Notes: generated by a model not told the origin, from the sequence alone. DNA of 64,000 bases from Cryptomeria japonica (GCF_030272615.1 NC_081411.1:215186654-215250653), one strand, 5' to 3'; positions 33,718 to 46,117 are shown, counted from the stretch's first letter. Made by a program: numbers and translations.

Positions 33718-35877
33718 ATGGGTTCTTCTAAGTTTCCTCTCTTAACTCCACATAACTATGCTACTTGGAAAATTGATGCATGGAGTAAACTTATGGAAAA
33801 ATGACTCACTCATTACATTGATGGAACTATTGTTGCTCCAGCTGATCCTAAGGCTGATCCAATTGGTCACTTAGATTGGCTCACTAAAAATATCATGGCA
33901 ATTGGTACCTTAAGAAAGTATGTATCAAAGGATCTCATTTTTCATATTGAGAAATGTACTCTAATCAAGGATGCTTGGCAAAATTTTCAAGACTTGTATG
34001 GTCAAGTTGATGAGATTAGGGGATATCAAATTGATAATGATCTCACCATGTTAGATCCCAAGAACTTTGATACTATACAAGATTATGTCACTAAGGCAAA
34101 TGAGTTGAGGGCACAACTCAAAGATTGTGGCATTGATAAAAAGGATACTCAATTGATATTCAACTTGATAGGGAAGCTTCCACAAGAATATGCAGCATTT
34201 GTTTCTAGTTTCCAAACTCATAGGATGACAATGGGTTCAAGCTACAAAATGCCTACATTTGATGCTTTCAATGAAATGTTGATGATGGAACAAACTAAGT
34301 TGATAAGCATGGGCATTCTTAAGGCTTCTTCTAAGTCTCAAGCATTAGTAGCAAATCAAGGGAACAAAGGAAATCAAGGAAAGGACAACTCAAACAAGAA
34401 GAAATGGCAATCAAAGCCTAAAGAAAAAGCACCATCTTCTCCACAACAAGGAGATTCATCCTCTTCCAAGAGAGATAATTCACCAAAGAGAGAGAGACCT
34501 ACTTGTGCTTATTGTAAAAAGATTGGTCATGAGGAACATCGTTGCCATACTAAGAAGATTGATGAGCTCACACATATCATCAAAAAGCATAACATTGATT
34601 TGCCTAAAGTCTACAAAAAGGATGATTCATCAACTTCCACTTCCTCACATTCAAAAGGAAAAGGGCAACAATTCATGGCTTCTATAAGTGGAAAAACTCA
34701 CTCTTTTGGAACAAGAAAAGGAAAAGCTCTATGTGCTACTATCAGTCATGATTCAGAGAGATGGCTTCTAGATTCAGGGGCTTCTCATCATATGGCTTCT
34801 TCACAATCTATGTTCTCTACATTTGAGCCTTGCACCATGCCACATATTTTGATGGGCAATCATACATACATGGATGTGATTGGGAAAGGATCTATTGACA
34901 TTGGGGATAACTCCTTCAATGATGTGTTGTGTGTACCCCACTTGACAAACAATCTCCTTTCTATCTATCAAATCACACATGGCGCAACTAAGAGAGTTGT
35001 GGAGTTCACACCTGACTCAGTTTTTATTAGAGACATGGAGACTAGAGCTATCATTGCAACTGGGGTGGTTGATCATGCATCTCGGTTATACTCCTTTTCA
35101 GATTTTGTTGATGATGATGATTTCACATTTGATGATTCTACACATTATGATCACACTTCTTGTGATGATTCAGATTTTGAGAACTTTGGACACTTGAACA
35201 TGGGGATTCTCACATGTGAACCCATTCTTGAGTCTTGTATTTCATCTTCTCATATTGATATCACATCACCTATTGCACCTGATTATGCAGATAGTGCGAC
35301 AGTTTTGCCTTCATTTGATTCAGTGCAGCAGGATATACATTGTCTTCCAGCTTTAGATTCATGGGATGATTACTTGACAGACATTGCAGGTTTGTTTGTG
35401 GAATCCTACATTGCAGATTTGGGAGACATCATTGATGACATACATATTCTCTTTGATGAAGATGATCCTTCTTCGATTGTTGTGAGGGCACACTCTGACC
35501 CTCTTGTTCATTCTCTACATGATCATTCTTTCGAGGTTGACATGATTGTGGATACTTATGTACAACAGTTGGAGGAGGTCTCTTTATTCTTTGAGGAGAC
35601 ACATGAGTCTTTGGACATTGTTCTACATCCATCTCCACTAGATCTTGGAGTGCCTTTTTCAGCAGTGTGGCACAGTTTACCACCTTTGGAAGGGGTATCT
35701 TTTAGCATCGACATGGGGACACTTGAGCAGTTTTCAGAGATTCCTTTCATCATGAGTTTTCTTCATACATCTTCCCTTCATTATTGGGGAGACTTCATGG
35801 ATACACCTTTGGTTTTGTTTCTTCCTAAGGGGAGGAATGTTGTTCGACGTTCGTGGAGCAGTTTCTTCATACATTGA
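33718..35877 (+). pseudogene. Copia-1 gag-protease with acidic C-terminal extension
   Basis: The frame opens at ATG 33718 (MGSSKFPLLTPHNYATWK) and runs 719 codons, broken only by TGA at 33802 (codon 29), where Copia-2 has GGT (Gly). Gag covers about residues 1-250. The CX2CX4HX4C knuckle CAYCKKIGHEEHRC starts near residue 263, and the protease motif WLLDSGASHHM is at about residue 350. After YSFSDF (about 460) the sequence leaves the Copia pattern and becomes about 250 residues rich in Asp, Ser and His, with no integrase or RT. A trace of the integrase start (FGHLN) remains. The protein could supply capsid while relying on Copia-2-type pol in trans. Confidence 0.85.
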
Positions 35878-36219
35878 GCTTCTATCATTGGTGCAGATTC
35901 TTCATTGAGGGAGGATCACAGTTTGACTTCTCTTCTTCTCTCATATGGGGGGGACTTTTTCCTCACATGGGGTTTTGTTCCTCACATTCTTCTATGAGAC
36001 TTCTCTTGTATAGCTTTCATCTCTCTTTTGGGGGAGGGTTTTTTCCCATTGGGTTTTTCTCTCTTTCCCCACTTTGTGAGAGATTTCATTGCATTGGTTT
36101 GCATGCATTTGCATTTGTTCATGGGTACCTAACATGGCCTCGTAGCCGGGACCCATCTTGCATTGCTTAGTTGCATTGTAGACTTAAGTGCATTCCCCTA
36201 AGTTGCACTTAAGGGGGGG
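35878..36219 (+). other. Copia-1 3' untranslated region and polypurine tract
   Basis: Similar in sequence to 45850-46117 of Copia-2, with G-runs ATGGGGGGGACTTTTTCCTC and TTTTGGGGGAGGG. It ends in the polypurine tract AAGGGGGGG (about 36211-36219), directly before the 3' LTR. Confidence 0.75.
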
Positions 36220-36697
36220 TGTTGGTGTAAATAATTATTCATCATGGATATTATTACACTTACTTAAGTTTACTTAGGATAATGCATTTCATAGTAGTTT
36301 GGATATGAGACACTTGGGTGTTTGTGTCACATTGGGATAGTGTGTGTAGGAGAAATTCCACCTCTTATGGTGTTGATCTTGTTATTACACTATCATATCC
36401 ACTTATTGTGGAGTGATAATTCCACCTTCGGTGGGTGATCCACCTCATGTGGAATATTATATTATTTCTCCTACCTACCCACACCTATTTCCTACCTACC
36501 CTTGTTTCTTATTGAGCCACATGTCATATTTGTGTGCTCATACATATCCCTAGCCTTGCCTATATAAGCAGGCTCATCTACATTGTATGTAAGTTGTTGA
36601 TCATTTTCTATTGATGAGAATACAGTTTATTCTTGTCCTATATTGTGTCTCTATCTTGTACATTTCGTTGACCTCTTGATCTTGGCAAAATCCAACA
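36220..36697 (+). repeat. Copia-1 3' LTR
   Basis: 478 bp, near-identical to 31520-31997, followed by the GTTCG duplication. Confidence 0.93.
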
Positions 36698-38767
36698 GTT
36701 CGAAAGTTGAGAGTGGGGTGTAAAATTCATGACCCTCATCCAAAACACCTATTAGACACAACTCAAACTGAATTTAATAGAAATTTTTTGGATGAAGTTT
36801 TGTTACCTAGAAATATCACTATAAGTCAAAGATCATTTGAAAAATGCAAGCCTTGGTATGTGAAAATTAACAAGCAAAGAGTCTCTTGTTGTTGTAAAAT
36901 GCACGTGCAATTTCATTACTATTATGGTGTTTTTCGATACATACGTTGTGTTCTGCATAGTAACATGCTTATCCAGGAATGTGGTATTGATATGCCACCT
37001 GAATCAATTGAAGAATTTGTAGCAAGTTTATTTTGTCAAAGAACTGATGGACAATTATTTTATTTACATTCATGTATTTTTGGACAATGTTCTAGTTGTG
37101 ACAATTTTTCATCACTAGTAGAATGTATGCATGAGAGTAGTGAAATTGATTTTGGACAACAACTAGTGGATGTTAGAAGATTTAAGAATGTTGAGTATCC
37201 CTTAAAGGATGGGAAAACAGGAAAGTGTGTCAATTTAATCACAGAGAAGGATAGTGTACATGCATTCATGTCAGAATTTAAAAGTAAGATTGTACCAAAA
37301 TATGTGACACACTCTCAACATGCTAGATGGTTTGATTCTCAATTTCGTACATGTAGAAATACATTTCTAGTTGGAAGTATACTATTAGTGGTGGACTTTG
37401 CAGAAAACTATACTCTTAAGCCACAAGAGGAAATTCAATCTCAATATTACAATTCCACTCAAGTTGCTATTTTTGTTCATATTGTTTATAGACATGCAGA
37501 TGATAGCATAGAGGATGATAGAAAAATCCTAAGGGAGTATCATTTCTATGTGAGTGATAATAGGATGCACTCGTCAGAGTTTGTTCAATATTGTTTCAGC
37601 ATATTCTATAGAAATATAAGAGAAAGAGGAATCCAAATGATAGAACATCTTATATGGTCAGATAATTGTATTGGAAAATTCAAGAATGCTCGAATGTTTA
37701 ATTGGTTAAGCAGGGCTCACAAGGAATACAATATCGAACATATATGGAGTGTTTTTGAAGCTGGACATGGCAAAGGAGAACATGATGGAGTTGGTGCATG
37801 TGTTAAAAGAATTCTTGCTAGAGAGCAATTAAAATTTGAAGATAATGTAAAATTTAAAGATGCACGTGCAATTGTAGATTGGTGCAACACAACCTTATCT
37901 ACTAGATCAAGTGTGAACTCTACAATTCAACGATTCTTTTGATTAGTTGAAGAGGAAAACATTGTGCTGAAACTTCATTGTGAGACAATTAGCGGATCAA
38001 CAAAATGGCATTCATTTAAGAGTTCAAATGCAAGCACATGGACTATATGGATAAGGGAACTTGCATGTTTTTGTTAGTTTTGTATTTCAGGTGATTCTGA
38101 TGTATGTGAGAATACTGAATGGGTTGAAGATTGGAATCAAAGATCGTTGACTCCAACTCAAGCATAAGATCAGATTAACACAATTGAAGATAATGATGAA
38201 CTATTTGCATCAGATGATTATGATCGTGTTTCAGACCTTGTACAGAAAGGTAATCATTTATTATTATTTTGTTGGCCATTTAATAAAATTAGTTTCAAAC
38301 TTTTTTATACTTGGTGTAAATTAAAAATGGCATTTTTAAAATTTTAAATTGTGATAATTTATTAATTTTTTGTTTGTCTAGGACATGTGTATGTCATTGT
38401 TGCACCTGAGGACAATGAAGAGGAAACAAAATGTTGGTTGGCTCGATGAGTTGAGACTAAACACAAACTAGTTAATCCTTGAGAAGATGACAATGGTTTT
38501 CATTATCCAACTGGTTCAGTGGTAGTTGTTGGAACTTGGCTAAGGAAATATTTGACAAGGAAGAATGGTTTGCCTGCTTTTGAAGATTATGAAACACATA
38601 AGAAGATAATACACTACTCACATTTGATTGTTGCAACAAATATACAACTAGTGAGATATCGCGGCAGACCTAGTAATAAAAAGTTGTGGACAATTTCTAT
38701 GGAAGATCACGAGACAATTATAGATGCTTTGGAAAAAAGAGAGGATGCAGATGGTACAATTGAATAA

Positions 38768-39035
38768 GTATTTAAATAAAGATGTATGTATACATGTTAA
38801 ATATATGTATGTATATATTGTGTACATGTATAATTTCTTTTTATTACATACCATTTGATCATATAGATGGTTTAAATATGATTGTATGATATATATAGGT
38901 CAATCCCCTTATAGAGAGCTCTTACACAATTGTGTTACATGTAATGGAATAAGTATATAATATATAGAGGTACGTATACTTGTTTTAAAATGATGTATGT
39001 CTTTTGAAATGATTATACTTGCTTAAAAATTATAC
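38768..39035. other. AT-rich stretch after the transposase gene
   Basis: It probably contains the transposase 3' UTR. It has TATG/TATA-rich sequence but no gene. Confidence 0.45.
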
Positions 39036-39818
39036 TTCAAATGATCCTCTTTTAAGGCACCTGTCCTATTTCTAGTTTGATCCCCTTAAGCCACATGTCC
39101 CAATTGTACACCCATGCCCTTAAGCCGAGTCTTGTCCTAATCAATTAATCTCCCCTTGAGCCATGTCCTATAATTTAGTTCAAATGATCCTCTTTTAAGG
39201 AACATGTCCTATTTCTAGTTTGATCCCCTTAAGCCACATGTCCCAATCGTACACCCATCCCCTTAAGCCGAGTCATGTCCTAATCAATTAATCTCCCCTT
39301 GAGCCATGCCCTATAATTTAGTTCAAATGATCCTCTTTTAAGGAACATGTCCTATTTCTAGTTTGATCCCCTTAAGCCACATGTCCCAATCGTACACCCA
39401 TCCCCTTAAGCCGAGTCATGTCCTAATCAATTAATCTCCCCTTGAGCCATGTCCTATAATTTAGTTCAAATGATCCTCTTTTAAGGCACATTTCCTATTT
39501 CTAGTTTGATCCCCTTAAGCCACATGTCCCAATCGTACACCCATCCCCTTAAGCCGAGTCATGTCCTAATCAATTAATCTCCCCTTGAGCCATGTCCTAT
39601 AATTTAGTTCAAATGATCCTCTTTTAAGGCACATGTCCTATTTCTAGTTTGATCCCCTTAAGCCACATGTCCCAATGGTACACCCATCCCCTTAGGCCAA
39701 GTCATGTCTTAATCAATTAATCTCCCCTTGAGCCATGTCCTATAATTTAGTTCAAATGATCTTCTTTTAAGGCACATGTCCTATTTCTAGTTTGATCCCC
39801 TTAAGTCATGTCCTATTT
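39036..39818. repeat. 143-bp tandem repeat, about 5.5 copies
   Basis: Units begin TTCAAATGATCCTCTTTTAAGG at 39036, 39179, 39322, 39465, 39608 and 39751 (partial), exactly 143 bp apart. Each has three CCCCTTRAGCC motifs (CCCCTTAAGCC twice, CCCCTTGAGCC once). The inverted motif GGCTTAAGGGG is clustered at 50425-51840, on the other side of the transposon's interior. Confidence 0.92.
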
Positions 39819-39837
39819 TGGTATTTTAAATTAAATT

Positions 39838-40285
39838 TGTTGGTGTAAATAAATATTCATTTTGGATATTATTACACTTACTTAAGTTAACTTAGGATAA
39901 TGCATCTCTTCGTAGTTTGGATTTGAGACACTTAGGGAAGTGTGCACATAGGGATAGAGCTTGTAGGAGAAATTCCACCTTTTGTGGTCTTATTTTGCTG
40001 TTACACTCCACATTCGGTGGGTCATCCACCTCTTTTGGAATATTATATTATTTCTCCTACCTACCCTTAGTATTTCTAACCTACCCTTGTTTCTCATTGA
40101 GCCACATGTCATATTTGTGTGCTCATACATCCATATGGCCTTGCCTATATAAGCAGGCCTATATTCATTGTATTGGTTAATCCAGTTGATCATTTGCATA
40201 TTGATGAGAATACAGTTTGTTCTTGTCATTCTATTGTCTCTTTTTATGCTTTTCATTGTGCCCTTGATCTTGGCAAAATCCTACA
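39838..40285 (+). repeat. Copia-2 5' LTR
   Basis: 448 bp, TGTTGGTG...CCTACA, with CCTATATAAGCAGG near 40144. It is clearly related to the Copia-1 LTR but distinct in length and sequence. Confidence 0.93.
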
Positions 40286-40297
40286 TGGTATCAGAGC
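40286..40297 (+). promoter_or_regulatory. Copia-2 primer-binding site
   Basis: TGGTATCAGAGC directly follows the LTR and is complementary to initiator Met-tRNA. Confidence 0.9.
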
Positions 40298-41778
40298 TAT
40301 TGGGGCTTCATTGATTAGTTTTTTGGAGACACTTTGGAGGCTTCTATTTTCGGATTTGGGGATCTTTATTTTTTGAGGGTGTCATACAATGATTTAGACA
40401 TCACCGTTGAATCCGGGAGGCCGTTTCCATAAATTTCGACTATAAAGTCGACCTATTTTGGTGAGAAATTTTTTTTCCCCATTTTGGCTATTATTGTACG
40501 GATTTCGAAATTTTTTTTTCAAGAAAAAAATTATTTTTCAAAAAAAAAAATTCAAAAATCAGAAAAAGGGCTATCAATTTTTTTCAAAAAAAAAAAAAAA
40601 ACAAATATATTTTTGGGGGGTCCGCAGACCCCCCCCCAATGCAGTTTGTACCTGTGTGTCGCAGGTGTTGCAGGCCACGTACCTGCCGCTGACGTGTACT
40701 CCTGCCGGCCACTCCGCACGCCAAGATCCTCCCGCCGCCATTGCTGCAGTGTACCTCCCACACTGATGTTGCCCGCCACCACCAGCGTCGGCCGCTCACC
40801 TCTCCCGCCGGCCACCTCGGCTCCCGACCCGCCGCCAGCCCCCTCGGCACCAGGCCCGTTAGTCTCTCCCATGTCCGGCAATGCCATCCTCCACCGGCGA
40901 TCACTAAACTGATGGACCCATGGCCGCCACATGGTAGGCGGCCACTGGCCCGCAGTCGACCATCGTACACCCTGCACAATTCCACGTCATCATCCATACG
41001 ACAACCCAGTCAACTGCACAGTTAGCAGTCCATAGAGTACGGATGCATAGTCAGCAGGGAGGCGAAGTTTTCGCAATGGTCATACGGCCGTCAAATTTAA
41101 GATAGTGAATTGCTAACATCAGCACCACATTAGTAGCTTTTTGAAATTTTTTAACCCCTCTCCATTGAGCTTTTCAGTTTTGTAGTCCAACTTTGAAAGG
41201 CCATATCTTGCTCATTTTTGCTCCTTTTTTGGTGCAATTTTTTTTGAAATGGGCTAAAATTTCATGATCTTCATAGTGGTGTGGTTATTTTCTGATTTTG
41301 GTGCATAGTTTTTTCAAAATTTTCGGATTCTCTCAGCTGTACCTGTCCAATCCTCAATTCTGCAACTTCAAAGGCCTCGTTTGAGCTCATACGACCTCCT
41401 TTTCAGGTGCCCTTTTTTTTGAAAGTGCATATTTTTTTGCCTACTTTCATAATATATGATCAGATTTTTGAGATTTTTGAGTGGAAATTGCACTTTTAGA
41501 TATTGGTCTTATTTGGCCTATTAGGTACTTGTAAATTGCTTGGATCTTAGTTAGATCTCTTGCATTATCAGTTTGAGTCTCTTTTGGCTTTATTGAGGCA
41601 GTTGTAAAATTGTAAATCAGAAGTCCACTTTGCCATTTTTTGCAAGTGGCCCATTGTATACACACTACTTATAAAGTGCCAAATCATCACTTTTGGGGGG
41701 GGTTCTTTGATTGAGTGAATTTGGGGGGGTGTCTTGTGTGATTGTGCCTCTCTTTGTGCTCTTTCCATTTTTGTTGCA
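40298..41778 (+). other. Copia-2 untranslated leader
   Basis: It has the same plan as in Copia-1: the G6/C6 hairpin around TCCGCAGA (40615-40634), a GC-rich block (40640-40970), and two G-runs before the gag ATG (41695-41732). Open frames in the GC-rich block are on both strands and unlike any family. Confidence 0.65.
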
Positions 41779-44700
41779 ATGAGTCCTAATAAATTTCCAC
41801 CTTTAACTCCACATAATTATGGATCATGGAAAATTAAAGTATGGAGTAAATTAATGGAAAAGGGTCTCACACATTACATAGATGGAACAATAACAACACC
41901 ACCTGATCCTAAGGCTGATCCAAATGCTCAATTAGAATGGGTCACAAAGAATTGCATGGCTCTTGGAACTTTACGCAAGTATGTATCAGATGACCTCATT
42001 TTTCACATTGAGAAGTGTAAAACAATCAAAGAGGCTTGGGATATGTTTTAGAAATTTTATGGTCAAGTTGATGTAATTAGAGGTTATCAGATTGACAATG
42101 AGCTCACCAACCTAGATCCCAAGAGTTTTGATATAATCCAAGATTATGTCACCAAAGCAAATGAGCTAAGAGCAAAGCTTAAGGATTGTGGAATTGACAA
42201 AAAGGATGCTCAATTGATATTCAACTTGTTGGACAAGCTTGCACCAGAATATGCAACATTTGTGTCTAGCTTCCAAACTCATCGTTTGACAGTGGGGAGT
42301 TCTTATGTTATGCCTTCATTTGATGCTTTCACATAAATGTTAATATTGGAACAATCTAAGTTGTTGAACATGGGGTTTCTCAAGTCTTCAAATTCCAAGG
42401 CTTTGGTGGCTAATCAAGGGAATCAAGGAAGTCAAGGCAAAGAGTCCAATAAGAAGAAGAAGCACTCTAAGTCTAAGCCACACCAGGAAAAAGGACAATC
42501 ATCCTCTCCATCACAAGGTGATTTTTCATCCTCTTCCAAGAAGGGGACACCACCTAAGAAGGATAAACCAACTTGTGCATATTGCAAGAAGTATGGTCAT
42601 GATGAGCATCGATGCCACACAAAGCAAGTTGATGAGTTAACCAATCTTCTTAAGAAAAACAACATCAACTTGCCATCCACCTACACAAAGAAGGATTCAT
42701 CTCCTTCCTCTTCCTCATAGTCTAAGGGAAAAGGGCAAGCATTTGTGGCTACAATAGGTTCTTCACAGCAGTGGATACTTGACTCGGGTGCCTCATATCA
42801 CATGGATTCTACAAAGGAGCAGTTTTCTTCATTGGAGCCATCTAAGGTACCTCACATTTACATAGGTGATGATACACAAGTAGAGGTTGAAGGGAAAGGT
42901 TCAGTTGACATGGATGATGGAACATTTCAGAATGTTCTTTATGTTCCTAACTTGTCTACCAACCTTCTCTCCATCTACCAAATCACTCACTATGGGAATG
43001 GGAAAAAGGTTGAGTTTACACCAGATTCAGTTTTGGTAAAGGAACTTGATGATGATGCCTTGGTAGCAGTGGGACAAGTCAATGACAACTCAAGGCTTTA
43101 TTCATTCTCCCACTTTGTGCCAAGTTCACCTTCTAGGGCCTTGCTTACTCATTCAAATTTAGAAAGTAAGCTATGGCATGAGCGGTTTGGTCACCTCAAC
43201 TACCTCTATCTTCAGTAGCTAAGCACTAAAGACATGGTCATAGGTCTACCTCGAATCAGTTTTTTAGAGGGTGTATGTTCAGGTTTTTCCATGGGCAAGC
43301 ATCCCGAAGAGAAGTTTGATAAAGGGAAAACTCGGAGAGCTTTGGAAGTTCTTCAATTTGTTCACAACGATGTAGCAGGTCCATTTCCAGCACCTTCATT
43401 TAGTAAGGCCCGCTATGTTCTTACCTTCATTGATGACTACTCCCGCTTCACTTGGGTCTACTTTCTCATTCATAAGAGTGAAGTATTTGACAGATTTCAG
43501 GACTTCAAGACTCATGTGGAGAAGCAATCAGGGAAAGTGGTCAAGATTCTTCGCACAGATAATGGAAGGGAATATGTGAACAAAAGACTTGAGGATTTTT
43601 GTACATTTGAGGGGATTGATCTTCAGCATTCTGTAGCATACACTCCACAGCAGAACGGGGTTGCAGAAAGCAAGAATAGACCTCTCAAAGAAATGGCTAG
43701 CTGTATGATACATGCATGTTCTCTTGATCCCACCTTTTGGGCAGAGGCTATCAGTTGTGCCACACACATCTAGAATCGGGTTCCTCACAAAGTTTTGCAA
43801 GGTATTACTCCTTTTGAGGCTTGGGTTGGTAGGAAACCGATTGTGAGACATTTTAGAGTCTTTGGGTGTCCAGCATGGGCTCGCATACCTCCGCAGAAAC
43901 GCAAGGCATTGGAACCTCAGAGTCAGCCTTGCATATTTGTTGGATATCCTGAGGGTGTTAAGGCATACAGATTGATGAATCTAGAGACACATGAGGTGTT
44001 CATTAAGAGGAGTGTTCACTTTGAGGAAAGCTCTCCTAGCTTAGCCTCTCTACCTCCTCCACCCTCCTCCATTGTGGATAGTGATGTTAGTGATTCAGAT
44101 GATGAGACTCCTTCAACTCTGACTCGCAAGGTTACACCTCCACAGGGTCCACTTGCAGTTGAGGAGCCTCGTTCTCCACCTCCACCTAGACCTCGTTGTG
44201 CTCGACAGACACTTGAGTCCGCGGGTTCTCTTGTTGGGGATCCTTCAGATACACGGAGAAATCGATCACAACATCAGGATCTTCCACATGCATTCATTGC
44301 TACCGCTTCTGATCCACAGACATTTAGGGAAGCATCAGGGGTTCCTGAGTGGGACCAAGCTATGGAGGAAGAGTATAGTTCCTTGATGAGGAACAACACA
44401 TGGGATTTAGTCCATCTCCCTAAGAGGAGAAAGATGGTTCGATGTAAGTGGATCTATCAGACCAAGTTTGCATCGGATGGTAGTGTGGATAAGTATAAGG
44501 CTTTGCTTGTTGTGAAAGGTTTCTCGCAGGTTGCAGGTGTTGACTATACTAAGACCTTTGCACCCATAGCCAAGATGAACTCCATTTGTTTGACACTTGC
44601 TATTGCTACAGCTCATGGTTGGGCTGTACATTAGATGGATGTGAAGAGTGCTTTTCTTCATGGTGATCTTGATGAGGAGATTTGTATGGAGTAGCCACAG

Positions 44701-45848
44701 GGTTTCATCCAGAATACTTCCTTGGTTTGCAGACTAAGGAAATCTCTCTATGGCCTTAAGCAGGTCCCTAGGGCTTGGTATGCCAAGATGGATTCCTTTC
44801 TTCTCTCCGTAGGGTTCACCAGGTGTCATTCTGATCTGAATGTCTACATTTTGCGATAGGATGACTCTCACTTGATACTTCTGCTCTATGTTGATGACTT
44901 GATCATTACAGGGAGTACTTCATCCATCATTAGCAGGGTCAAATCTACTTTGCATGATAGATTTGCTATGACTGACTTGGGTCTTTTGCACTACTTTCTC
45001 GAGATAGAGATTTCACAGTCACCTTCCGGGATTACGCTATCGCAGCCCAAGTATGCTCTTGATCTACTTGCACGCTTTCATATGGTTGATTGTAAGCCTG
45101 CCCTGACTCCCTTTCTTTCAGGAGTCAAGCTTGAGGCTTAGTGTTCTTCTACACCAGTTGATGCCACTTGTATCGTCAGCTTGTGGGTAGTCTCATCTAC
45201 TTGACTCATACACGCCTTGATATTTCATTTGCAGTTGGCATGGTTTCTCGCTTCATGCAAGAACCACATGAGCTTCATTGGAAAGCTGCCAAATGCATCC
45301 TTCATTACATCCAGGGTACACATCACTGTGGGATTCACTATGCAGCAGGCACAGGACTTCACTTGGTTGGTTACACAGACTCCGATTGGGCTAGTGATCT
45401 TGATGATCATAAGTCTACTTCTGGTTACAGTTTTCACCTTGGTTCGGGCCCCATTTGTTGGCAGAGCAAGAAGCAACATGCTATTGCTCTCTCTTCGACT
45501 GAGGCTAAGTATCAAGGTGCTATTAACGCAACGACTGAGACCATTTGGCTCCAGCAGATCCTCACAGAGTTTGGATTCACCACTCCACGACCGACAGTTC
45601 TACATTGTGACAATCAAAGTGCTATTGCGATCTCGAAGAACCTGGTCTAGCACCAGCGGACCAAACACATCGAGATTCATATGCACTATATCCGAGAGCT
45701 CATCCAGGAGCAGGTCATTGATTTGCAGTATTGTCCTACAATAGAGTAGGTTGCTGACATATTCACCAAACCTTTCACTGAGAGTAAGTTCCAGTAGTTG
45801 CGAGCTCTCTTGGGGGTGCGGGATGTGTCATTAGGAGGGGTCAGCTGA
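41779..45848 (+). pseudogene. Copia-2 gag-pol polyprotein with 12 premature stops
   Basis: The frame runs from ATG 41779 (MSPNKFPPLTPHNYGSWK). It has a zinc knuckle CAYCKKYGHDEHRC, protease WILDSGASYHM (42774) and integrase (WHERFGHLN; Asp in HNDVAGPF and RTDNGREY, Glu in NGVAESKNR). The usual second Cys of the HHCC finger appears lost (CSGF). RT has MDVKSAFLHGDL, SLYGLKQ and YVDDLIITG (44890). RNase H has YTDSDWA, STEAKYQG and HCDNQSAI. Premature stops are at 42049, 42334, 42718, 43216, 43771, 44632, 44692, 44857, 45139, 45648, 45747 and 45795; all but 42334 (TAA) are TAG. A 1-bp loss near 45166 shifts the frame before RNase H. The end is TGA 45846-45848. Confidence 0.92.
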
Positions 45849-46117
45849 CTTCTTCTTCCTCTCTTATGGGGGGGACTTTTTCCTCTTTGAGGTTTTGTCC
45901 TTCTTCTTTGAGAATCTTTTGTACATTCATCTCTCTTTTGGGGGGGAGTTTTTTCCCACTGGGTTTTCTCCCTTTCTCCGTTTGTGAGAGATTACATTGC
46001 ATAGTTTTGCTTGCATTTGCATATTGTACATGGGAACCTATCATGGCCTCGTAGCTGAGACCCATCTTGCATTGTTGACTTGAGTCTTCATTCCCCTAAG
46101 TTGCACTTAAGGGGGGG
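45849..46117 (+). other. Copia-2 3' untranslated region and polypurine tract
   Basis: G-runs alternate with pyrimidine tracts as in Copia-1, ending in AAGGGGGGG (46109-46117) before the LTR. Confidence 0.75.

Larger units (their letters stand above)
31520..36697 (+). mobile_element. Copia-1: young non-autonomous LTR retrotransposon
   Basis: A 5-bp duplication GTTCG (31515-31519, 36698-36702) flanks TGTTGG...CCAACA ends. The two 478-bp LTRs differ at about three positions. A Met-tRNA primer-binding site and a polypurine tract are in place. The internal region encodes gag and protease only, followed by an unrelated acidic sequence; integrase, RT and RNase H are absent. It sits inside the transposase gene of the host transposon. 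Confidence 0.93.
30424..38767 (+). pseudogene. Transposase-like gene (DDE/RNase H-fold candidate), split by Copia-1
   Basis: The N-terminus (ATG 30424) is basic (KQRQKKKQRRK), then acidic (30620-31020); a possible donor GTAAGA is at 31000. A second block (31082-31519) ends ..VEKFWHENIRVSSNARDVR and continues after Copia-1 (36703) as KLRVGCKIHDPHPKHLLDTT. The core has SFEKCKPWYVK and CCCKMHVQF (Cys/His), VVDFAENYTL, EIQSQYYNSTQVAIF, YHFYVSDN, LIWSDNCIGKFKNARMF, and AGHGKGEHDGVGACVKRIL. The acidic residues in DFAENY, WSDN and HGKGEHDG are candidate catalytic residues. A C-terminal part crosses an intron (38250-38381, GT-AG) and ends PTGSVVVVGTWL..IIDALEKRE. Stops lie at 30616, 37940, about 38075, 38165, 38447 and 38480, with a frameshift near 31440. 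I know this architecture from uncharacterised eukaryotic proteins; the name Sola is a guess. Confidence 0.65.

Noticed and set aside
39917-40180. 87-codon frame repeated at 46197-46460
   Set aside because: It lies within the two LTRs of Copia-2 and is duplicated only because the LTRs are duplicated.
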